NCBI GenBank assembly: GCA_951799405.1
Contig: OX637334.1
Coordinates: 13,888,001 to 13,952,000 of the forward strand
DNA: 64,000 nucleotides
Reading direction: 5' to 3'
Source of the DNA: Agapetus fuscipes
Lineage: Eukaryota > Arthropoda > Insecta > Trichoptera > Glossosomatidae
The notes beneath the pieces are model-generated. The model saw nothing but the letters and a program-made list of their open reading frames with translations. It had not been told where the DNA came from and searched no databases. A program made the translations under genes and the position numbers. Positions 62,040 to 64,000 of the stretch are shown piece by piece (positions within the stretch are counted from its first letter, which is position 1; the number at the start of each line of letters is the position of its first letter).

Positions 62040-62493
62040 ACCGATACCTTAAAGGTAAACCTGAATTATTGACAAGATGTTCCTTGACTTATGGGTTGGT
62101 ATGCGGCTGACCACCCATGCTGTAGAAAATGGTTTACCTTGCCAATGTCACCCTTGTTTCAGGGAAGGTCGGCAAGAGTTGCAGGGTGTATGTTAATTTG
62201 ATATTCGGGTTTTTATATTGTAGGTCCACATGCGGCATGTTTAAGCGCAAACTTTTACGTGTCTGCTTGTGAAAATGTATATGGTGCGAATCTTTAATGT
62301 TACATACATATATTTGCAACTTATTTTCTACGAGAGAAAACACTACATAAGTGTGAAAATCCTCTAGTGTAGAAGTTTGTCATGAGTAGTAGTTCACTTA
62401 CTGTGAGAAGTTACTCCCAATAAAAGGTTAAATCCAAGTTTTCTCACATCAGTGAATCACCAAATTGTTGTACTTACCTTTAAGGTGGCAAGA
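62040..62493. mobile_element. MITE-C copy with Rep-B inserted
   Basis: Left end CGATACCTTAAAGGTAAACC (62042). After the Rep-B insertion, TTTTCTACGAGAGAAAACAC to TACTTACCTTTAAGGTGGC (right end). Here Rep-B is inside MITE-C, the reverse of the nests at 30.6 and 60.4 kb, so both families were mobile over overlapping periods. Confidence 0.75.
62080..62322 (+). repeat. Rep-B copy inside MITE-C
   Basis: Full head TTATGGGTTGGTATGCGGCT, TGTCACCCTTGTTTCAGGGA, CACATGCGGCATGTTTAAGC, TACGTGTCTGCTTGTG, ending near ATATTTGCAACTTA. Confidence 0.85.
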
Positions 62494-62495
62494 AC

Positions 62496-62690
62496 CTTCA
62501 TTTTTTTTTCAATATTAAGTTTATTTTTATTTTTGACACCCTTTATCTGAAGATACTAAAGTAAATGTCTGCCATAATTAGGAATCTAGATTCGGCTTTA
62601 GCAATAATTACAATCATAAAATTGGTTTAAAAAAATGACTCAATCATCCGTAGAAAAAATATATAAGTAATTTTCTGACGTATGATTAAC
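62496..62690. other. Unassigned AT-rich sequence
   Basis: Nothing recognised. Confidence 0.35.
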
Positions 62691-62754
62691 AAAGTTTATT
62701 GACAGACTATTTTAAGTAACGAAGAAATTTGAAAGTCAAAAGAAACAAGAATAG

Positions 62755-62865
62755 ACAATTCGAGATTTTACTGGATTGAGAGTGTAAAGGAAGATAATAA
62801 TATTAAAATGGTAATGGATATGAATGATTGGAAAAAAAATTGCGAGGATACATGGAGGGATATAT
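62755..62865 (+). pseudogene. Tail-T fragment
   Basis: KMVMDMNDWKKNCEDTWR is the plus-strand reading, matching the MKRVMDLNELKEVCKD-type end of Tail-T. Upstream sequence is too decayed to align by eye. Confidence 0.5.
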
Positions 62866-62869
62866 ATTT

Positions 62870-63288
62870 ATATATCAATGCAAGGATAGGAAAAAAATGG
62901 AGGCAACACTGAGTCACAGTAATAAAACTGAAAAATAACCATAATGACAAATTTCGATAGAAGTTGTACATAAAAGTGATGAACACATGCGGAAATGCCA
63001 CGCACGAATGATGATCTGTAGCAGCCATTTATCTGTGAGAGTGATGATGTCATCAATTCAGCATTACGCCAATTTATGCGAAATAAATTGTAGCAAAAAT
63101 TCGTTGTTGTGTTTTGGTCAAATGGTGATTAGTTGTCTAACTGACATTTATCGGATTCGAATCCCGAATGTATTGATCTAATTTGTCCGGACACATAGCT
63201 TGTCAATCCCGTCGACGCGATTTGACATGCTTGATGCGCAATAAAGGACTTAGTTAATTGTGGAGTAACTAATTTGAGAATTTCTCGA
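62870..63288. other. Unassigned sequence
   Basis: Short frames only. GGATTCGAATCCCGAATG near 63153 is B-box-like but has no partner A-box. Confidence 0.35.
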
Positions 63289-63289
63289 C

Positions 63290-63525
63290 TAATGGATTGG
63301 TATGACTCCCGATGCTATAAAAACTTGGTTCACTTTTGCCAATGCCACCTCGGTTTCAGAGTAGAGCGGCAGGAGTGGCAAGGTTTATGCTCATGTTAGG
63401 TTTGGTATAATTTGTATGTACACATGCAGTATGTGTCAGCGCGAGCTAAAATGGCTTCCATGTGAGCATGCATTTAATCTGAGCCTTAAATGTCAATAAA
63501 CCTTTGCCACTTAGATTATAGATGC
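63290..63525 (+). repeat. Rep-B copy
   Basis: AATGGATTGGTATGACTCCC, TGCCACCTCGGTTTCAGAG, ACACATGCAGTATGTGTCAG, ending TTTGCCACTTAGATTATAGA. Confidence 0.8.
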
Positions 63526-63617
63526 AACTATCCCATGTGGTTTGATCTAGAAATTGTAAAGGAGCCGTATAGAATCAAAGGTGACAATTTGGAAGTTTAA
63601 CCATTAATAATTGCCTA

Positions 63618-63835
63618 TTTGAATTATAGATTGGTTTGACTCTGACCACTCATAAATCGTAGAAACTGGTTCATTTTTCCAATGTCATCCCTGTTTCAGG
63701 AGAGGCTGGCAAACTTTGCAGGGCTTATGTTAATTTTAGATTTGTAAGTTTACATGCAGTATGTGTAAGCGCGAACTTTCACGTGTCTGTTTGTGGACAT
63801 TCTTTCAATATAATTTTTAAATATCTTTGGAGATC
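63618..63835 (+). repeat. Rep-B copy
   Basis: TATAGATTGGTTTGACTCTG, CATCCCTGTTTCAGGAGAGG, ACATGCAGTATGTGTAAGCG, TTCACGTGTCTGTTTGTGG. The tail is truncated at AAATATCTTTGGAG. Confidence 0.8.
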
Positions 63836-63844
63836 ATAATATCT

Positions 63845-63960
63845 TTGGAGTTCTTCTTCTTCGATGGCCCTACAGCTCATATCTCCCCTTGGCCTCCATC
63901 AGCCTTCGCCTCCAACTTCTCATGTCTACCGCTGCGGCTTTCTAGTCCGTCACCTGTAGA

Positions 63961-63962
<2 letters not shown>
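63845..63962 (-). pseudogene. Possible non-LTR retrotransposon fragment
   Basis: Minus strand has AAGTTGGAGGCGAAGGCTGA and GGCCAAGGGGAGATATGAGC. I associate this motif with the end of an insect LINE coding region. It is much less AT-rich than the neighbours. The assignment is weak. Confidence 0.3.

Positions 63963-64000
<38 letters not shown>
63963..64000. repeat. Poly-T run to window end
   Basis: About 36 consecutive T, running off the window. It may be the complement of a poly-A tail from a recent retroposition on the minus strand beyond the edge, or a collapsed homopolymer. Confidence 0.8.

Overview
The window looks like nuclear DNA of an insect (an arthropod for certain; the order cannot be fixed from sequence alone). 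It is AT-rich, has no operons or bacterial signals, and is packed with insect-type transposable elements: tRNA-derived SINEs, a non-LTR retrotransposon with PHD-finger ORF1, BED-finger hAT, DD41D mariner, a Sola-like DNA transposon and many MITEs. No host gene is convincingly present. The only host candidates are short open stretches ending at good splice donors: 1837-1972 and about 6092-6190 on the minus strand, and one ending at 5680 on the plus strand. The window is best read as intergenic or deep intronic DNA built by nested insertion.

Labels used below. SINE-A: tRNA-derived SINE with an (ATT)n tail, whose longest copy carries a 5S rRNA-derived head. Rep-B: unclassified 250-bp repeat, over 30 copies; head GGTTGGTATGAGGCTGACC, then a palindrome around ACATGCAGCATGTGT, an E-box (CACGTG), and a tail of ATTATAG units. 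MITE-C: 250-bp inverted-repeat element with CTTAAAGGTAAAACTGAATA near its ends. MITE-D: 244-bp element with long inverted repeats starting CGGGGCTATTC. Family E: palindromic or half-palindromic units with a hammerhead-like core. SINE-F: second tRNA-derived SINE. Tail-T: degenerate C-terminal ends of a second non-LTR reverse transcriptase. Rep-I: a 180-bp repeat, three copies.

Layout. 1-8 kb: SINE-F, MITE-D-like hairpin, Rep-B, piggyBac-type MITE, a 43-bp minisatellite, Tail-T, SINE-A and splice-like sites. 8-12.6 kb: mostly unassigned. 12.6-24 kb: dense Rep-B, MITE-D and SINE-A, with several nested insertions. 24-31.5 kb: Tail-T, SINE-F, family E palindromes, and SINE-A inside MITE-C inside Rep-B. 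32.1-33.1 kb: a broken DD41D mariner. 33-42 kb: Rep-B, SINE-F, a twin-primed Tail-T, and the composite 5S-tRNA SINE with a MITE in its 5S part. 42.2-47.05 kb: a full-length LINE on the minus strand with both ORFs open, lying inside a small palindrome. 48.2-51.8 kb: a family E palindrome, MITE-C and a 2.9-kb hAT with a perfect 8-bp target duplication but an internally deleted transposase. 54.4-58.1 kb: a Sola-like element holding a LINE 3' end and a hAT-type MITE. 58-64 kb: Tail-T, SINE-F, Rep-B and MITE-C nests, ending in an unbroken poly-T run.

The proteins seen all serve transposition. The LINE has the parts needed for target-primed reverse transcription and is the only protein-coding element that still looks intact. 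The short repeats are non-autonomous. The most interesting items are the 5S-tRNA composite SINE, the hammerhead-like palindromes with a covarying stem, the promoter and THAP-like start inside the hAT, and the tail-to-tail Rep-B dimers.
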